A stretch of 64,000 bases of DNA from an uncultured Lentisphaerota bacterium (GCA_903912445.1 CAIWHP010000182.1:17801-81800); one strand, 5' to 3'. Shown: positions 41,228 to 51,475, counted from the first letter of the stretch. The notes: generated by a model not told the origin, from the letters alone. A program made the numbers and translations.

Positions 41228-43006
41228 TCAGCCGTTGCGCCGGCTGCGCAGCATACGCGCCAGGGCGAACTCCAGCTCGCGCTGCAGTTCCATGTGTTCC
41301 GTATGCTGCAATCGCCGGTCGGTGCGGACTTCCAGCAACGCCGGTCGTTTGCCGGCGCAGGCGACGCGATAGGCTGCCTGCAAGTCCGGCATGGTCGCCG
41401 GTGCGGCATAGGCCAGCCCGAACTGCTGCGCGGCCGCAGCGAACGTCAGCCCGTGCGGCGTGCCGAAGAAGCGTTCGAAGGCCGCGCCGCTTTGCGCGAC
41501 GGGCAGGAACGAGAAGATGCCGCCGCCGTCGTTGTTGATCACGAGCAGCACCACCGGCTGCTTTCCGGCGGCGAGCAGCGCGAGCGAGTTGAGGTCGTGC
41601 AGCAGCGCGAGATCGCCGAGGAGCGCGGTGACCGGCTGGCTGGCGCCGGTGGCGAAACCCGCCGCGGTCGCAATGAGGCCATCAATGCCGCTGGCGCCGC
41701 GGTTGGCGACGACCCGGTGCGGCGCGACAGTGGGGGCAAACATGTTCATGTTGCGGATCGGCATGCTGTTGCCGAGCAGCAGCGCATGGCCGGCGGGCAA
41801 CGCCGTCGCCAGCCAGCGCGCAATGGCAGGTGCGCCTAATTTTCCGGCTTGAGCCATATGCCGGTCGAGCACCGCCGCCGCCACGGCATCGGCACGGCGC
41901 CACAGCGCGAGGCTGGTGTGCGCGGCGCGGCGCGGCAGGCGTTTTGCAAGCGCGGTGCAGAAGGTTTCGCTGTCAGCCATCACCCGGAGGGAAACCTGGT
42001 GCGCGGGATCCAGACGCGCCGGGCCGGGATGGACCAGCACATAGTCTTTGGGCTCGGACTCCTTCAAAAAGTCCGTCACGCGGCGGCTGACCAGCCCACC
42101 GCCGATATGCAGCACCACGTCCGGCCTGCACCTTTCCCGCAAGACGGGTGCGAGCAGGAGCAGGTCGGCATGTGTAATCGCCTCGGGGATATCCGCGCCG
42201 CGCAGCCCGGATTGCACGTCGGCAAACACCGGCCAGCCGAGCGCGCGAATCAGCGCCCGTAACGCCCGGTCCGGCTGCCCGCCGGGCAGGCGTCCCACCA
42301 CGAGCAGGCCGCTCCGCGCATTCTTGAAAAGCTTGGCCAGGGTGGCCGCTTCGGCTGGACCTACACTGGTACGTGGCACCGCATAGCGGGTAAATGGTCG
42401 CGCCGTCTTCACCCAGCTCGCGAGCGGCGCCAGCAGCGCGCGTCGCGGAAAGGCGGCGGGCTGCGGACCGAGCGGCTCGCGGAACATGCAGTTCAGATGC
42501 ACCGGCCCGGGGTGCGGATGCTGCGCACGAAAGACCGCCTGATCGGCGGTGGTGAGCAGCGTGGCGAGCGGAATCTTTTCGTCGGGGCACGGCAGGTCGA
42601 ACTGCCAGCGAATATAGCGACCGAAAATGCCGGGCTGATCGATCGTCTGGTTCGCGCCCGCCGCGCGCAGCTCGGGTGGCCGGTCGGCGGTCAGCAGTAG
42701 CAGCGGTACGCCATCCATCGAGGCTTCCACCACGGCGGGCAGCAGGTTGGCGACGGCGGTGCCGGAGGTGGTGATGACCACGGCAGGGCGGCCGGTGGCG
42801 CGAGCGTGGCCCAGCGCGAAGAACGCCGCGCCGCGCTCGTCGAAATGGACGTGGGCCTTGTTGGCGGCGCGGCGGGCCACCGCGAGCGCCAGCGGCGCGG
42901 AGCGCGAGCCGGGCGCGATGCAGAAGCAATCCACGCCGCTCCGCACCAGCTCCTCGATGAGCAGTTCGGCAGCGAGCACGTTGAGATTGGGTGCGTTCCA
43001 GGGCAT
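41228..43006 (-). CDS. menD: SEPHCHC synthase
   Basis: 592 aa, normal MenD length. ThDP enzyme with CIAPGSRSAPLALAVAR and VITTSGTAVANLLPAVVEA in the pyrimidine-binding domain and GLIATAAGFATGASQPV ... LLGDLALLHDLNSLALL ... INNDGGGIFSFLP in the pyrophosphate/Mg domain. It adds decarboxylated 2-oxoglutarate to isochorismate. It starts 167 bp from menF, separated by an inverted repeat, and runs 7 bp short of menH. Confidence 0.97.
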   Translation of the reverse strand: MPWNAPNLNVLAAELLIEELVRSGVDCFCIAPGSRSAPLALAVARRAANKAHVHFDERGAAFFALGHARATGRPAVVITTSGTAVANLLPAVVEASMDGVPLLLLTADRPPELRAAGANQTIDQPGIFGRYIRWQFDLPCPDEKIPLATLLTTADQAVFRAQHPHPGPVHLNCMFREPLGPQPAAFPRRALLAPLASWVKTARPFTRYAVPRTSVGPAEAATLAKLFKNARSGLLVVGRLPGGQPDRALRALIRALGWPVFADVQSGLRGADIPEAITHADLLLLAPVLRERCRPDVVLHIGGGLVSRRVTDFLKESEPKDYVLVHPGPARLDPAHQVSLRVMADSETFCTALAKRLPRRAAHTSLALWRRADAVAAAVLDRHMAQAGKLGAPAIARWLATALPAGHALLLGNSMPIRNMNMFAPTVAPHRVVANRGASGIDGLIATAAGFATGASQPVTALLGDLALLHDLNSLALLAAGKQPVVLLVINNDGGGIFSFLPVAQSGAAFERFFGTPHGLTFAAAAQQFGLAYAAPATMPDLQAAYRVACAGKRPALLEVRTDRRLQHTEHMELQRELEFALARMLRSRRNG

Positions 43007-43093
43007 CAGCGCTGCCCGGTTTTATGGCACAATCTGCCGAGGGAGTCTAAACAAAAGCCGTCCCTGTTGATGGGGCAACGGGCGGGATTTCTT

Positions 43094-43167
43094 GTAGGGG
43101 CGCAGACTTGCTGCGCCCAATGTGAGCTGGGTGCGGGCAGGCGGGCGCAGCAAGCCTGCGCCCCTAC
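43094..43167. repeat. 25-bp inverted repeat between menF and menD
   Basis: Left arm GTAGGGGCGCAGACTTGCTG continuing CGCCC (43094-43118); right arm 43143-43167 is its complement with one mismatch; 24-nt loop. Each arm itself contains GCAGxxTTGCTGC. A related half-element is at 60394-60420. Confidence 0.9.
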
Positions 43168-43173
43168 GCCGAG

Positions 43174-44457
43174 TCAAGCATCGTGGCGCAGGCGCTCCAG
43201 AAAACCGGCGAGCTTGTGCTCCACTTCGTCCCATTCCGCGGCGGGGTCGGAGTTGCGCACGATGCCCGCGCCGGTGTAGAGGCGCAGCGTGCGGCCCTCC
43301 AGCAGGCCGCTGCGGATGGCCACGTCGAGCTCGGCCTCGCGCGCGGAGATCCAGCCGACCAGGCCGGCGTACCAGCCGCGATCAAAGGGCTCCAGCGCGG
43401 CGATCTGCCGACGGGCCGTCGCAGTGGGCGTGCCGCAGACCGCGGGGGTCGGATGCAACCGCCGGATCAGGTCGGCATCGGTCGTGCGTCCCAGCAGGCG
43501 GCCTGCGAGCGGGGTGAAGAGGTGCTGCACGCTGTCGAGCCGGCGCAGTTGCCGCCGCCGGCCAATCTCCAAGCGTGAGCATAACGGCTGCAAGGCGGCG
43601 GCGATCGCGTCTGTGACGAGCCGATGCTCCTCGCGTTCCTTGGCGTCGCCGAGCAGGTCCCGTCCGAGTTGCCGGTCGGCGCGCGTATCGCGGCCGCGCG
43701 GTCGCGTGCCGGCAAGCGCCTCGCTCTCGATGTCACGGCTCCGGCGGCGATACAGCCGCTCCGGGGTGGCACCCAGGAACGTCGCGCCGGCGTCCGGCTG
43801 GAAACCGAACAGGCAGCAGTCCGCGCTGCTCGCCTGGAGGCGTCGCAGCAACTGCCACGGACTGCACGCCGACGAAAGTTGAAACCGCGAGCTGCGCGCC
43901 AGCACGATCTTGCTCACGCGCCCCTTTCGGATCAGTCCGGTCACGGCCGCCACCTGGCGCAGCCAGCGGGCACGGCCGGGCGTTTGCGCCACGAGCTGCA
44001 GGCGCGGTGCTGGCGTTGCCGCGGCGGCCACGGGTTTCCCAAGCAGCTTTTGCAGGCGCGCTGCGGCGCCGGACTGCGAGGAAAAGCCGGTGGCCTGTAC
44101 GCGGCCGGCGGTGCGGCACAACAGGATTTCCGGCAAGACGAAACGCCCGATGCCGAATTTTTCCCACTGCGTATCTGGCGCGGCATGCGGGTCGAAGCGC
44201 AGGCCGCCGAGATAGCGCACGGCAGGATCGCGGGGGAAAGTTTTGCGCTGCAGCTTGCGCAGCAGGGCGGCGGGGTCGGCGGCGATGATCTCGTCGGCCA
44301 CGCCCCAGCCGGCCAGTTCAAGCGAGCCGTCGCGCGCGGCCCAATAGAGCTTCGGCCCGCCCGGCAGGCCCTCGAGCCATGCCAGCAGGTCCACCTCCGG
44401 AGTCTGGAGCTTCAATGTGTGCATCGCGCTTTGCATCCCGGCGGGACGCGCGGTCAT
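43174..44457 (-). CDS. menF: Isochorismate synthase
   Basis: 427 aa; internal Met codons at residues 8 and 12 are alternative starts. Chorismate-binding fold: GRVSKIVLARSSRFQL, FGFQPDAGATFLGATPERLY, SEALAGTRPRGRD, HLFTPLAGRL, LHPTPAVCGTPTATA, DRGWYAGLVGW, and RLYTGAGIVRNSDPAAEWDE with the Mg-binding acidic residues. It isomerises chorismate to isochorismate, the first committed step. It starts 16 bp after the leuS stop, so it may be co-transcribed with leuS. Confidence 0.93.
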   Translation of the reverse strand: MTARPAGMQSAMHTLKLQTPEVDLLAWLEGLPGGPKLYWAARDGSLELAGWGVADEIIAADPAALLRKLQRKTFPRDPAVRYLGGLRFDPHAAPDTQWEKFGIGRFVLPEILLCRTAGRVQATGFSSQSGAAARLQKLLGKPVAAAATPAPRLQLVAQTPGRARWLRQVAAVTGLIRKGRVSKIVLARSSRFQLSSACSPWQLLRRLQASSADCCLFGFQPDAGATFLGATPERLYRRRSRDIESEALAGTRPRGRDTRADRQLGRDLLGDAKEREEHRLVTDAIAAALQPLCSRLEIGRRRQLRRLDSVQHLFTPLAGRLLGRTTDADLIRRLHPTPAVCGTPTATARRQIAALEPFDRGWYAGLVGWISAREAELDVAIRSGLLEGRTLRLYTGAGIVRNSDPAAEWDEVEHKLAGFLERLRHDA

Positions 44458-44473
44458 GGGAGCAGCAACAATT

Positions 44474-47110
44474 TCACCCCGCCACGAGGTTCAGCATGCG
44501 GCCGGGGATCAGGATCTGTTTGCGGATGGTCTTGCCGGCGAGGTGCGGCGCGATGGTCGCGTCGGCCTGCGCGGCGGCGAGGATCTGCTCCTGCGTCGCG
44601 CCGGTGGGCAAGGTGACCTTACCGCGCAGCTTCCCGTTGACCTGCACCGGGATCTCGAAGGTGTCCTGCACGAGGCATGCCTGCCGCCAGACGGGCCACG
44701 GCGCAAAGGCGAGCGTGTCGCGGTGGCCGAGCCGCTGCCACAGCTCCTCGGCAAAGTGGGGCGCGAACGGCGCCAGCAGCAGCACGAAGGTTTCCATGAC
44801 GGACTTGGGCCGCTGGGTCCAGCGCAGGCATTCGTTGGAGAATTCCATCATCGTGGAGATCGCGGTGTTGAAGTGCAGCGCCTCGATATCGCCGGTGACC
44901 TTTTTGATGGTCTCGTGCATCCAGCGGAGTTGCTCCTTCGTCGGCTCGACGTCGGCGATCTCCGGCAGCAGCGCATCGGCGCGGTCGTCCATGAACAGCC
45001 GCCACACGCGGTTGAGGAAGCGGTGGGCGCCCTCGACGCCCTTCATGCTCCACGGCTTGGCCTGCTCGAGCGGCCCCATGAACATCTCGTAGAGGCGGAG
45101 CGTGTCGGCGCCGTAGTCGCGGACGACATCGTCGGGGTTGATGACGTTGCCGCGGCTCTTGCTCATCTTGAAGGCGCGCGCGGTGACGCGGACCGCGGGG
45201 TTCTCCTTGAGCACGAAGCTGTCGCCCTGCTTCTCGACGAACTCGTCCTCGACGCGCTCGGAGGTGAGCTTGGCCATCGTGCGCATATCGCGGTTGTCCG
45301 CGTCGGCGAATTCGGCGGAGACCGCCTCGCCGGACTCGTTGTAAAACGCGGTGTATTCCACCTCGCCGAGGATCATGCCCTGGTTGACGAGGCGCTGGAA
45401 CGGCTCCTTGGTGGAGACCACGCCCGCGTCGTAGAGCACCTTGTGCCAGAAGCGCGCGTAGAGCAGGTGCAGCACGGCGTGCTCCGCGCCGCCCACATAG
45501 AGGTCCACCGGCATCCAGTATTTTTCCTTCGCCGGGTCCACGAGCTTCTGTTTGTTCTTCGGATCAATGAAGCGCAAGTAGTACCAGCACGAGCCGGCCC
45601 ATTGCGGCATCGTGTTCGTCTCGCGCGTCGCCGGCGCGCCGGTCTTCGGGTCGGTCGTGTGAATCCACGCGGGAATCGTCGCGAGCGGACTTTCGCCGGT
45701 GCCGGAGAGCGTGTAGGTCTCCACCTCCGGCAGCATCAGCGGGAGCGAGTCCACGGACACCGGCTGCGACTCGCCGTCCACGAAGATCACCGGGAAGGGC
45801 TCGCCCCAGTAGCGCTGGCGGCTGAAGAGCCAGTCGCGCAGCTTGTAGTTCACCTTGGCCTGGCCGATGCCCTTGCCTTGCAGCCACGCGGTGATTTTCG
45901 CCTTGGCCTCCGGCGTCGGCAGGCCGTTGATCGAGAGCTCCGCGTTGGCGGAATTGACGTTCACGCCGTCGCCGGTGAAGGCGGCCTTGGCGATGTCGCC
46001 GCCGGCGATGACCTCGACGACCGGCAGGTGGAAGGTCTTGGCGAAGGCGTAGTCGCGCTCGTCGTGCGCGGGCACGGCCATGATCGCGCCGGTGCCGTAG
46101 GACGCGAGGACATAGTCGGCGATCCAGATCGGAATTTCCTGTCCGGTGACCGGATTGAGGGCATACGCGCCCGTGAAGCAGCCGGTCTTCGTCTTCTGCA
46201 GCTCGGTGCGCTCGAGGTCGCTCTTGCGCGCCGCCGCTTCCTGGTAGGCCTTGATCGCCGCGCGCTGCTCCAGCGTCGCGATCTGGTCCACGAGCGCGTG
46301 CTCGGGCGAGAGCACCATGTAGGTTGCGCCGAAGAGCGTGTCGGGCCGCGTGGTGAAGACGGTGATAGTCACGGGTTGCTGGCGGATGGCGGAGGGCGGC
46401 ACGGTGAAGGTCACCTCCGCGCCTTCGCTCTTCCCGATCCAGTTGCGCTGCATCTCCTTGATGCTTTCGGTCCAGTCGAGCCCGTCGAGGTCGGCGAGCA
46501 GCCGTTCGGCGTAGGCGGTGATGCGCAGCATCCACTGGCGCATCGGGCGGCGGATCACCGGGTGGCCGCCGCGCTCGCTCTTGCCGTCAATCACTTCCTC
46601 GTTGGCGAGCACCGTGCCCAGCGCCGGGCACCAGTTGACCGCGACCTCGGCCTGGTAGGCGAGCCCGCGCTCGTAGAGCTTGAGGAAGATCCACTGCGTC
46701 CACTTGTAATAATCCGGGTCGGTCGTGGCGACCTCGCGCTCCCAGTCGTAGGAGAAGCCGAGCGACTGGAGCTGCTGGCGGAAACGGTTGATGTTGCGCT
46801 CGGTGGTCACGCGCGGATGCGTGCCGGTCTCCAGCGCGTACTGCTCCGCCGGCAGGCCGAACGCGTCCCAGCCCATCGGGTGCAGCACGCTGAAGCCCTT
46901 CATGCGCTTGTAGCGCGCGAGGATGTCGGTCGCGGTGTAGCCCTCGGGGTGGCCCACGTGCAGGCCCGCGCCGCTCGGGTAGGGGAACATGTCGAGGATG
47001 TAGTACTTCGGCTGGTCCGCCACCGGCTCGTCCGGCGTGCGGAACGTCTGGTGCTCCGCCCAGAACGCCTGCCACTTTTTTTCGATCGTGTGAAAAGGAT
47101 AAACCGCCAT
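44474..47110 (-). CDS. leuS: Leucyl-tRNA synthetase
   Basis: 878 aa from ATG 47110, with AGGTGATG upstream; a longer frame to 47158 adds non-homologous residues. Class I synthetase motifs: HIGH-type [20 protein letters not shown] and [14 protein letters not shown], with the editing (CP1) domain between ([30 protein letters not shown] region as [18 protein letters not shown]). [16 protein letters not shown] is typical of bacterial LeuS. Essential for translation, encoded upstream of menF. Confidence 0.98.
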   Translation of the reverse strand: MAVYPFHTIEKKWQAFWAEHQTFRTPDEPVADQPKYYILDMFPYPSGAGLHVGHPEGYTATDILARYKRMKGFSVLHPMGWDAFGLPAEQYALETGTHPRVTTERNINRFRQQLQSLGFSYDWEREVATTDPDYYKWTQWIFLKLYERGLAYQAEVAVNWCPALGTVLANEEVIDGKSERGGHPVIRRPMRQWMLRITAYAERLLADLDGLDWTESIKEMQRNWIGKSEGAEVTFTVPPSAIRQQPVTITVFTTRPDTLFGATYMVLSPEHALVDQIATLEQRAAIKAYQEAAARKSDLERTELQKTKTGCFTGAYALNPVTGQEIPIWIADYVLASYGTGAIMAVPAHDERDYAFAKTFHLPVVEVIAGGDIAKAAFTGDGVNVNSANAELSINGLPTPEAKAKITAWLQGKGIGQAKVNYKLRDWLFSRQRYWGEPFPVIFVDGESQPVSVDSLPLMLPEVETYTLSGTGESPLATIPAWIHTTDPKTGAPATRETNTMPQWAGSCWYYLRFIDPKNKQKLVDPAKEKYWMPVDLYVGGAEHAVLHLLYARFWHKVLYDAGVVSTKEPFQRLVNQGMILGEVEYTAFYNESGEAVSAEFADADNRDMRTMAKLTSERVEDEFVEKQGDSFVLKENPAVRVTARAFKMSKSRGNVINPDDVVRDYGADTLRLYEMFMGPLEQAKPWSMKGVEGAHRFLNRVWRLFMDDRADALLPEIADVEPTKEQLRWMHETIKKVTGDIEALHFNTAISTMMEFSNECLRWTQRPKSVMETFVLLLAPFAPHFAEELWQRLGHRDTLAFAPWPVWRQACLVQDTFEIPVQVNGKLRGKVTLPTGATQEQILAAAQADATIAPHLAGKTIRKQILIPGRMLNLVAG

Positions 47111-47356
47111 GTCATCACCTGTTTTGGTTGCCCTGCAAACGCGGCGAGGATAGCGCATCGCCGCCGGAAAGCATCAAGAAAAGCGCGTGTCCAAGGCTCG
47201 CAGTTTGCGCTAAACCCCGGTTGCGCCGGATCCGAACCCAGCCTGCACAACCAGAGTGGGGCGGCCTGTTGGTGCAGCCGACCGTGCGTACGCGCACGCT
47301 TCAGTTGGGGCGCGACGGCTGGGAGCGTCCAATGGGGGAAGGCGCGGCGCCAGGGT

Positions 47357-47872
47357 TTATTTGCCCTTGGCGGGTTTCTTCGCAGGCTTCTTCTCGTCGG
47401 TCGCCGGGGCGGCTTCGCCCGCGCCCTTGCCCTTGCCGATCATGGCCTTGAGGCTCTCGACGTACTTCTCCGGGCCGCCGGCCTGATAGCCGGTCCGGCC
47501 GACCAGTTCGCCCGCGGGCGAGAGCAGGATGACCGAGGGGTAGCCCTTGATCTCGTATTTCTGCGCCAGTTCCTTGTTCTGGTCCTTGAGCTTCTTGCTC
47601 TGCGGCTTCGAGTGCGGGAAATCCAGCATGACCAGCACGAGGTTCTGCTTGGCATAGTCCTTGAACTCGGTCTTCTTGAAGACTTCCTTGTCGAGCTTGA
47701 TGCACCAGCCGCACCAGTCGGAACCGCTGAAGTCGAGCAGCATGTGCTTGCTTTCCTTCTTCGCCAGCTCGGAGGCTTTCGCGAAATCGGTTTCCCACTC
47801 GCCGGCGTTCGTGCGCAGGCTGCCCAGCAATCCCACCGCGAGACCCAACACGACCAGCAGACTCTTCTTCAT
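47357..47872 (-). CDS. Exported thioredoxin-like protein
   Basis: 171 aa from ATG 47872 with AGGAG 7 bp upstream. Sec signal (MKKSLLVVLGLAVGLLGSLR), then a thioredoxin fold with active site W-C54-G-W-C57 in LLDFSGSDWCGWCIKLDKEV and the cis-Pro loop IKGYPSVILLSPAG. The CGWC centre is common in periplasmic reducing or scavenging thioredoxin-like proteins of PVC bacteria. The C-terminus is Lys-rich (DEKKPAKKPAKGK), like the sulfatases. Stands alone downstream of leuS on a separate transcript (gap 246 bp). Confidence 0.9.
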   Translation of the reverse strand: MKKSLLVVLGLAVGLLGSLRTNAGEWETDFAKASELAKKESKHMLLDFSGSDWCGWCIKLDKEVFKKTEFKDYAKQNLVLVMLDFPHSKPQSKKLKDQNKELAQKYEIKGYPSVILLSPAGELVGRTGYQAGGPEKYVESLKAMIGKGKGAGEAAPATDEKKPAKKPAKGK

Positions 47873-48118
47873 GTGCTCTCCTGAGGTTGTAGACCGTGGA
47901 AAGTATTCCCGCGTCCCGGCCCTTGTCAAGCCGGCGGACACCGACAAGCTCCGTCAGCACTCGCCATCCCCAAGCTTGGCGCCTGCTCCACAGTTGGAAA
48001 TACGGCAACAGTTCCCGCGCCAGAAAATTCAGGCGTGCAGCAGCATGTCGGGACGAGCAAGAACGGTCGGCATGATGTGAGACGCGGGTGCCCGGAGGAA
48101 CGGGCCATGCCGCTTGGC

Positions 48119-50278
48119 CTATGGCTTCGGGTATGCCACGCGCAGCACGAGATCCTGGCAGGACTGGCTGTCTGCGCGCGCGCGGATGGAGGCCCAATAG
48201 GCGGCGCCGACGCCGGTGCTGTCGGAGGCGCCGAACGCGAGCTGGTTGAGTTTGGCGGTGACGGCCTTGGTGTACGCACCCGGAGCATCGAGGCGCAGCA
48301 CGCCATCGACATAGACCTTCACATCCTTGCCCTGCGTCGCGATGCGGTAGACGTGGAAGTCGTCGGTGGTGTTCAGCGCATAGCGGCTGGTCTTCCGGCT
48401 CCACAGCTCGATGCGGTCGGGCCACAGCTCCAGCCGCTCCTGCGCGACGCCGTTGCAGATGATGATGCGGCTCAGGCCGGAGACCACCTTGACGCGCGCC
48501 TCGACCACCGAGGTCCCGGCCGGGTCGGCGCCCCACGGCTGGCGATAGTAGCGGTAATCGCCGACGGCGGCGCCACGGTCGGCGATGAGCAGCGCGCCGG
48601 CGTCCAAGCGCTCCTCGATGTTGGTGGAACCCTTGTCGCACGTCCACGGCTTGGCGGGCAGCTGGCCGGCGGCATAGGCGATCGTCCAGGGCATGTCGGA
48701 GCCGGCTGGCTGCGGGAGGAGGGCGAGCTCGATGGCGTTGGCGCCTTTTTGGACCCACGCGGGATTGACCGGAAGATCGAGCCAGCCCTTGGACCAAGTG
48801 CCCCCGCCGAGCTCGTGGCCGTTGAGCGTCACGCGCGCCGCGCGGGCGTTGTGCAGGCCCGGCAGCTGCGCGTGCAGGGTGACTTGAGCCTTGGTCGCCG
48901 GGTCAAACGTTTCGCCGACCGCGAGGTCGAGCGCCAGCGGTTTGCCGGCTGTGATGGTCCGGGGATGATCCGGAGTGAGGAGGGGCAGGGTGTTGTAGGC
49001 CGCGCCGCCCGTGAGCCACATGTCGGGCCGGCCATCGCGCACGGTGACGAAGTAGAGCTTGTCCATGGCCCGCAGCGCCTGCGGATCGCCGACCTCCTTG
49101 AAGATGGACGCGTGGGGGCCGAGCACGTCGAACAGGTTGAAGAGGTGGATGCCATCGGCGCCGGCCGCCCAGGCCACCAGCGCCTGACCGCGGTAGCTTT
49201 CCACCGAGCTGCGCCGGAAACGGGACTCGCCTTTCACGCGCGAATCGCTCAGGCACGGATAGACGGGCACGTTGTATTTGTGGCCGAGCGCGACGCTGGT
49301 TTCCCACGGGTTGAGCCGGAAGTAACAGGTGGTCACGAGCAGGTCCACCAGGCCGTCCTGGAGCCAGCGTTCCATGTCGAGGCCCATGTCGCGGTTAAAT
49401 TCCACCGAGTCGGTCGCGCGCAGCATTACGAGGATCGGCCGGCCGCGTTGCAGGCCGACCGCCTCGGTCATGGCGCGCACGCGGCGGAGCAGGTCGGTCA
49501 TCATGTCGCGCTCGGCCTGGCTTGCCCGGCCGCCTTGGGCAGTGCTTTTGAAGAAGCACAGGTGCCGGAAGAAATCCAGCTCCACGCCGTCCACGTCGTA
49601 GTTGCGGCAGACCTCTTCGATGTAGCGGAAGGCGAGGTCGCGGATCTCCGGCCGCGCGTAATCCACGGAGCTCCAGCGGCCGAACGGCGTCCGTTTGACG
49701 GGCTCGCCCACGAGCCAGTCGGGATGGTCCACCTTGAGCGGCGGATAGAGCAGGAAGGGCTGGTCCGGCCGGTGGGCCGCGTCATGGGTGTCGTTCATCC
49801 GCATGGACCAGAAGCATTCCATCTTGTTGGTGTGGGCGAAGGCGAGCACCGCCTGCAGGCAGTCGGTGCCCTGGTCGATCAGCTCTTGGGTGATGTTGCG
49901 CATGGCGGGCTGGAGCCCATAGTCGCCGGGCCGACGCGTCAGGACCGTCCCGACCCGCGTGCGGTGCGTGAAGAAGCCGAACCCGGAGCTGATCGAGCAG
50001 TAGGCGAGCGCGTCCACCTGGGTGCCGGCGAGCGGCGTCGTGCGCTTGGCGAGGAACTTTTCGGCGGTGACGGGTTCGTCCTTCGGCCAGTAGAGGACAT
50101 CGCAGCCGTCGTTGTTGAAGATGACCCGCCGCGGGCGGTGGGCGAGTTCCGCGCGTGCCGCGCGGAGCTGCTGCAGCGCGGCATCGCTGTCCGCCGCCTC
50201 CACGGCCAGCGGCCCGCCGGCGCACGCCGCCAGCAGCAAGCCCGTCCACAGTTTCGTCCGCAAGCCAGGGTTGATCAT
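48119..50278 (-). CDS. Secreted TIM-barrel glycosidase-like + LamG-like protein
   Basis: 719 aa from ATG 50278 (GGGAAAG about 9 bp upstream; ATGs at 50284 and 50296 are alternatives). Signal region TKLWTGLLLAACAGGPLAVEA. Residues about 40-430 form a TIM-barrel-like domain with VIFNNDGCDVLYW, ECFWSMRMNDTHDA and YDVDGVELDFFRHLCFF, where D and E lie at strand ends as in GHL-type putative glycosidases. A middle beta-sandwich (AARVTLNGHELGGGTWSKGW) and a C-terminal LamG/concanavalin-like domain (FHVYRIATQGKDVKVYVDG) follow. Probably an extracellular carbohydrate-active protein related in type to those at 4493 and 21536. Catalysis is not proven. Confidence 0.78.
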   Translation of the reverse strand: MINPGLRTKLWTGLLLAACAGGPLAVEAADSDAALQQLRAARAELAHRPRRVIFNNDGCDVLYWPKDEPVTAEKFLAKRTTPLAGTQVDALAYCSISSGFGFFTHRTRVGTVLTRRPGDYGLQPAMRNITQELIDQGTDCLQAVLAFAHTNKMECFWSMRMNDTHDAAHRPDQPFLLYPPLKVDHPDWLVGEPVKRTPFGRWSSVDYARPEIRDLAFRYIEEVCRNYDVDGVELDFFRHLCFFKSTAQGGRASQAERDMMTDLLRRVRAMTEAVGLQRGRPILVMLRATDSVEFNRDMGLDMERWLQDGLVDLLVTTCYFRLNPWETSVALGHKYNVPVYPCLSDSRVKGESRFRRSSVESYRGQALVAWAAGADGIHLFNLFDVLGPHASIFKEVGDPQALRAMDKLYFVTVRDGRPDMWLTGGAAYNTLPLLTPDHPRTITAGKPLALDLAVGETFDPATKAQVTLHAQLPGLHNARAARVTLNGHELGGGTWSKGWLDLPVNPAWVQKGANAIELALLPQPAGSDMPWTIAYAAGQLPAKPWTCDKGSTNIEERLDAGALLIADRGAAVGDYRYYRQPWGADPAGTSVVEARVKVVSGLSRIIICNGVAQERLELWPDRIELWSRKTSRYALNTTDDFHVYRIATQGKDVKVYVDGVLRLDAPGAYTKAVTAKLNQLAFGASDSTGVGAAYWASIRARADSQSCQDLVLRVAYPKP

Positions 50279-50560
50279 GTCCATCTTTCCCGGCACGGGC
50301 TACCGCTCACCTTGGCGGCGACCGTGCCGTAGGCGCACTATCTGAAATCCTACCGCAAGAGGGGTGCACGACGCACGCCGGAATATTTCGAGTACGAGGA
50401 CGAAGGACGAGGACGAGCAGGAGCAGTTAGCTTTTGAATGACGATCAACCGTTTGCCGGCAGGGTGTTCATGAAGTACCTATGCAGCATGAAACATCCGT
50501 CACAGGGCGACGGCCGGGCGGAACACAGCACCACAGCGGGAGCAGACACAGGAGGTCAGT

Positions 50561-51142
50561 ATGCAGCATGGATGGAACCTATGGCTGGCGGCGGGCGCGC
50601 TCGGCGCGCTGCTGACCGGCGCGGCGCAGGCGGCGGAGACCAATAAAATGAGCGCTATTTTCGACATCGCGGTGCAGCGGATTGACGGGACGCCTACCAC
50701 GCTCGCCGCCTACAAGGGCCAGGTGCTGCTGATCGTCAACGTCGCCAGCAGGTGCGGGTTCACCGGGCAGTACGAAGGGCTGCAGAAGCTTTACGAAACC
50801 TATCGGGAACGCGGTCTCGTGGTGCTGGGTTTCCCGGCCAACGATTTTCTGGGCCAGGAACCGGGCACGAATGCGGAGATCGCGCAGTTCTGCGCGACGA
50901 AATATCAGGCCACGTTCCCGATGTTCGCCAAGATCACCGTCGCCGGCCGGGATATGCACCCGCTCTACAAATATCTGACCGACAAGGCGACCGCCGGGGA
51001 GTTTGGCGGCAAGATCACCTGGAACTTCAACAAATTCCTGATCGGCCGCGACGGCCGGATCGTGGCGCGCTTTGGCAGTCGAACCGCGCCGGAGCACAAG
51101 GACGTCAGTGCCGCGATCGAAAAGGCCCTGGCGGCGAAGTAG
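50561..51142 (+). CDS. Exported glutathione peroxidase family protein
   Basis: 193 aa with an excellent AGGAGG 5 bp upstream. Sec signal (LWLAAGALGALLTGAAQAAE), then the GPx fold: peroxidatic C65 in VNVASRCGFTGQYEGL, Gln in GFPANDFLGQEPG, and Trp in ITWNFNKFLIGRDG. No selenocysteine. Export is unusual, since many bacterial GPx are cytoplasmic; here it would remove peroxides outside the inner membrane, probably with thioredoxin-type reductants (compare the exported thioredoxin at 47357). Confidence 0.94.
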   Translation: MQHGWNLWLAAGALGALLTGAAQAAETNKMSAIFDIAVQRIDGTPTTLAAYKGQVLLIVNVASRCGFTGQYEGLQKLYETYRERGLVVLGFPANDFLGQEPGTNAEIAQFCATKYQATFPMFAKITVAGRDMHPLYKYLTDKATAGEFGGKITWNFNKFLIGRDGRIVARFGSRTAPEHKDVSAAIEKALAAK

Positions 51143-51160
51143 AAAGTGCGGAGGAAGGCA

Positions 51161-51240
51161 CCCTTCGACCCTTCGGCAAGCTGGTTCGACAAAGCTCACC
51201 ACAGGTCGGGGCAGGCCCCTCGACGCTGGCTCGGGGTAGG
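51161..51240. repeat. TTCGACTCCGCT repeat family, copy 4 (intergenic)
   Basis: cccttcgacccttcggcaag, ctggttcgac, ctcaccacaggtcggggcag: a composite of the same modules as copies 2 and 3, here outside a gene and starting 18 bp after the gpx-like stop. Confidence 0.85.
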
Positions 51241-51444
51241 GAAGGCGCAGAGGCGGAGAAGAGAGCCACGGAAAAACACGGATGGGCACGGAGAAGAGAA
51301 GCAGGGCATCCACAGATCACGCAGATTACACGGATTTCCAGAAGGTGAATGAGGAAAGCAGGAAAGCGGGAACGGCGGCAGGCGGATGGAAGAAGGCTAA
51401 CGAAGACAGCCAGGGGGCCTGAACCGACAAGGCTTGCAGATGCG

Positions 51445-51475
51445 TTGAGTCGAAATCAGACGGCGATGGTATAAT
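51445..51475 (+). promoter_or_regulatory. Putative extended -10 promoter
   Basis: TGGTATAAT at 51467-51475 (extended -10 TGnTATAAT) with a weak TTGAGT 19 bp before the -10. Start of transcription would be near 51482, 39 bp before the ATG at 51521. Confidence 0.55.

Noticed and set aside
44417-47884. A long open frame (about 1155 codons) on the + strand opposite leuS; similar ones opposite the sulfatases (840-2579, 2655-3977, 6659-8551, 11620-13431) and opposite 48119-50278
   Set aside because: High GC makes long antisense frames common. The translations are Arg/His/Gln-rich without domains or ribosome sites, while the opposite strand has clear protein families.
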